Positions 63,335 to 64,000 of a stretch of 64,000 nucleotides of DNA are shown piece by piece. The DNA lies in the NCBI RefSeq assembly GCF_008065115.1, contig NZ_CP042913.1, forward strand, positions 1,586,338 through 1,650,337. The letters are read 5' to 3'. Source of the stretch: Bythopirellula goksoeyrii (GTDB lineage: Bacteria; Planctomycetota; Planctomycetia; Pirellulales; Lacipirellulaceae). Position 1 is the stretch's first letter. Each line of letters begins with the position of its first letter. Both the position numbers and the translations under genes were made by a program. Below the pieces are notes generated by a model, which saw only the letters and a list, made by a program, of their open reading frames with translations, was not told the origin of the DNA and did not search any database.

Positions 63335-63600
63335 AAAAATGCTCTCAGGGCACGGCCTGAGAGCTGTCCTTACCATCCGTGCATGGGTGCTCACACAAGC
63401 AACCTTAATTTCTGGTTTTTCCGATGCCCATAGCAGCGAGTTTGTCCCTCGCCAGGGTAAAGTAGAACCAGGGCAGTCCTTGCCTTAGCATGGTGCTGCA
63501 TCCTATCTAAGGAAACCCTCAAAGGGCGATCACTGACCCCCAGGCCTCCTTGGGGTCAGTGATCTACGTTTCCTCCGGTATTTCTCTCATGCGTTCTCCT
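63335..63600 (-). ncRNA. Candidate GGA-rich small RNA, possible CsrA-binding type
   Basis: The minus strand from about 63600 to 63335 ends in an intrinsic terminator: GCTCTCAGG...CCTGAGAGC (63341-63364) followed by ATTTTT. Upstream lies a perfect 13-base hairpin GATCACTGACCCC...GGGGTCAGTGATC (63564-63528) whose loop is AAGGAGGCCTG. A CCTTAG...CTAAGG hairpin has AGGA in its loop. There are ten GGA triplets in about 266 bases. A short frame MREIPEET with AAAGGAG starts near 63589 and stops just before the big hairpin. No known family could be named. Confidence 0.45.
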
Positions 63601-63642
63601 TTCGTCTAAGGGTTAATGCTGCCCATTGGCAGCGAATCAAAC

Positions 63643-63780
63643 AAAAAAACGGCATACGATCATGGCGACCGTATGCCGTTGTAAGACGTGCGAAGCCGCA
63701 TCCATGCTTTTCTAAACCCAGTCCCCTCCTGGCCTGAGCTCCAAGCGGCGTATAAATATGACCGCTTGGCTGTGTATTGC
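63643..63780 (-). ncRNA. Candidate small RNA with own promoter and terminator
   Basis: A predicted start near 63780 follows a near-consensus promoter. Hairpins GCCAAGCGG...CCGCTTGG, CCAG-GAGGGGA-CTGG and TGCGGCTTCGCA precede a terminator AACGGCATACG...CGTATGCCGTT (63680-63648) with a run of seven T. It has no reading frame of note. Length about 138 bases. GGA occurs in the loop of the second hairpin. Confidence 0.5.
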
Positions 63781-63786
63781 ACTCTA

Positions 63787-63814
63787 ATTATCTGCGCCGC
63801 TAGCAATAAGTCAA
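63787..63814 (-). promoter_or_regulatory. Sigma70-type promoter for the small RNA
   Basis: On the minus strand TTGACT (63814-63809), a 16-base spacer, then GATAAT (63792-63787). Each hexamer is one mismatch from consensus. Confidence 0.55.
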
Positions 63815-63894
63815 ATATTTTTTCTGGTATTTTGCTCTTAGAGCAAATTTACCCCTTGCGTGCTAAATGAGTGTACCCTGACGATTTAGCCCCA

Positions 63895-64000
63895 TGAAGA
63901 CACTGACGACCATCATCAGACTTTGTGGATACGCCTTACTCGCAGCAGGAGTGCTGCTGATCGCGGTTGGATTCATCGGAATTGCCGCTCGCGATGGGAT
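63895..64000 (+). CDS. Membrane or exported protein, N-terminal fragment
   Basis: The frame starts at ATG 63895 and is open to the window edge: MKTLTTIIRLCGYALLAAGV then LLIAVGFIGIAARDG. The first ~30 residues form one hydrophobic segment, either a signal peptide or a membrane anchor. The rest is outside the window, so nothing can be said of its function. Confidence 0.6.

Noticed and set aside
63335-63600. tmRNA (ssrA)
   Set aside because: No tRNA-like ends and no tag frame ending in Ala-Ala, although a short frame MREIPEET is present.

Overview
The window looks like chromosomal DNA of a planctomycete, most likely of the Pirellulales. I infer this from a BBP7-type beta-barrel protein, a DUF1598 protein, two distantly related GroEL paralogues in one operon-like block, a FHA-GAF-AAA+ sigma54 activator, many small conserved proteins of planctomycete type, and frequent GTG/TTG starts. 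No database search was possible. There is no phage, no transposase gene and no CRISPR array. The accessory material is a toxin-antitoxin pair with a broken toxin, palindromic intergenic repeats, and one large dispersed repeat.

Layout. 1-8050: partial MMPL/RND transporter, BBP7 barrel, transaldolase, SEC-C/TPR protein, ribD. 8060-10585: an ECF sigma/putative anti-sigma pair lying between two copies of the 3' end of yjbQ. 11-16 kb: small conserved proteins, csrA, an APH-like kinase, a P-II protein, a receiver-like protein, a multipass membrane protein, yacG. 16-22.2 kb: chaperone block on the minus strand, in transcription order groEL2-groES-groEL1-dnaJ-grpE-fmdB-like-yacG, with a near-ideal sigma54 promoter upstream of groEL2. 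22.2-25.6 kb: gene-poor repeats, the TA module and a GNAT enzyme. 25.6-36.5 kb: GH3 glucosidase, a Cys-repeat secreted protein, Hpt protein, divergent phosphoglycerate kinase, LarA-like and YgfZ-like proteins, a degenerate M50 protein, Nudix hydrolase. 36.5-44.8 kb: small conserved proteins, carA with a heptamer repeat inside the gene, DUF1598, the sigma54 activator and a PfkB kinase. 44.8-46.4 kb: gene-free and repeat-rich.

46.4-57.4 kb is catabolic: a secreted TIM-barrel protein, then ALDH7-type dehydrogenase, saccharopine-dehydrogenase-like protein, a DUF1338/VOC-like protein and an MSOX/PIPOX-type oxidase. Together these suggest lysine/pipecolate/aminoadipate breakdown. prpD-prpB-prpC follows for the methylcitrate cycle. 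57.6-60.7 kb holds a 1027-residue SMC/Rad50-like ATPase fused to two C-terminal DUF4332-like domains, with a Cys/His-rich candidate hook in the middle; I consider it the most interesting protein here. 61.5-63 kb is a membrane-anchored J-domain protein.

The right end (63.2-63.9 kb) is an RNA locus on the minus strand. It holds a complete class II tRNA with a UAU anticodon and two candidate small RNAs ending in intrinsic terminators, one unusually rich in GGA motifs. A new membrane protein gene starts at 63895 and runs off the window.
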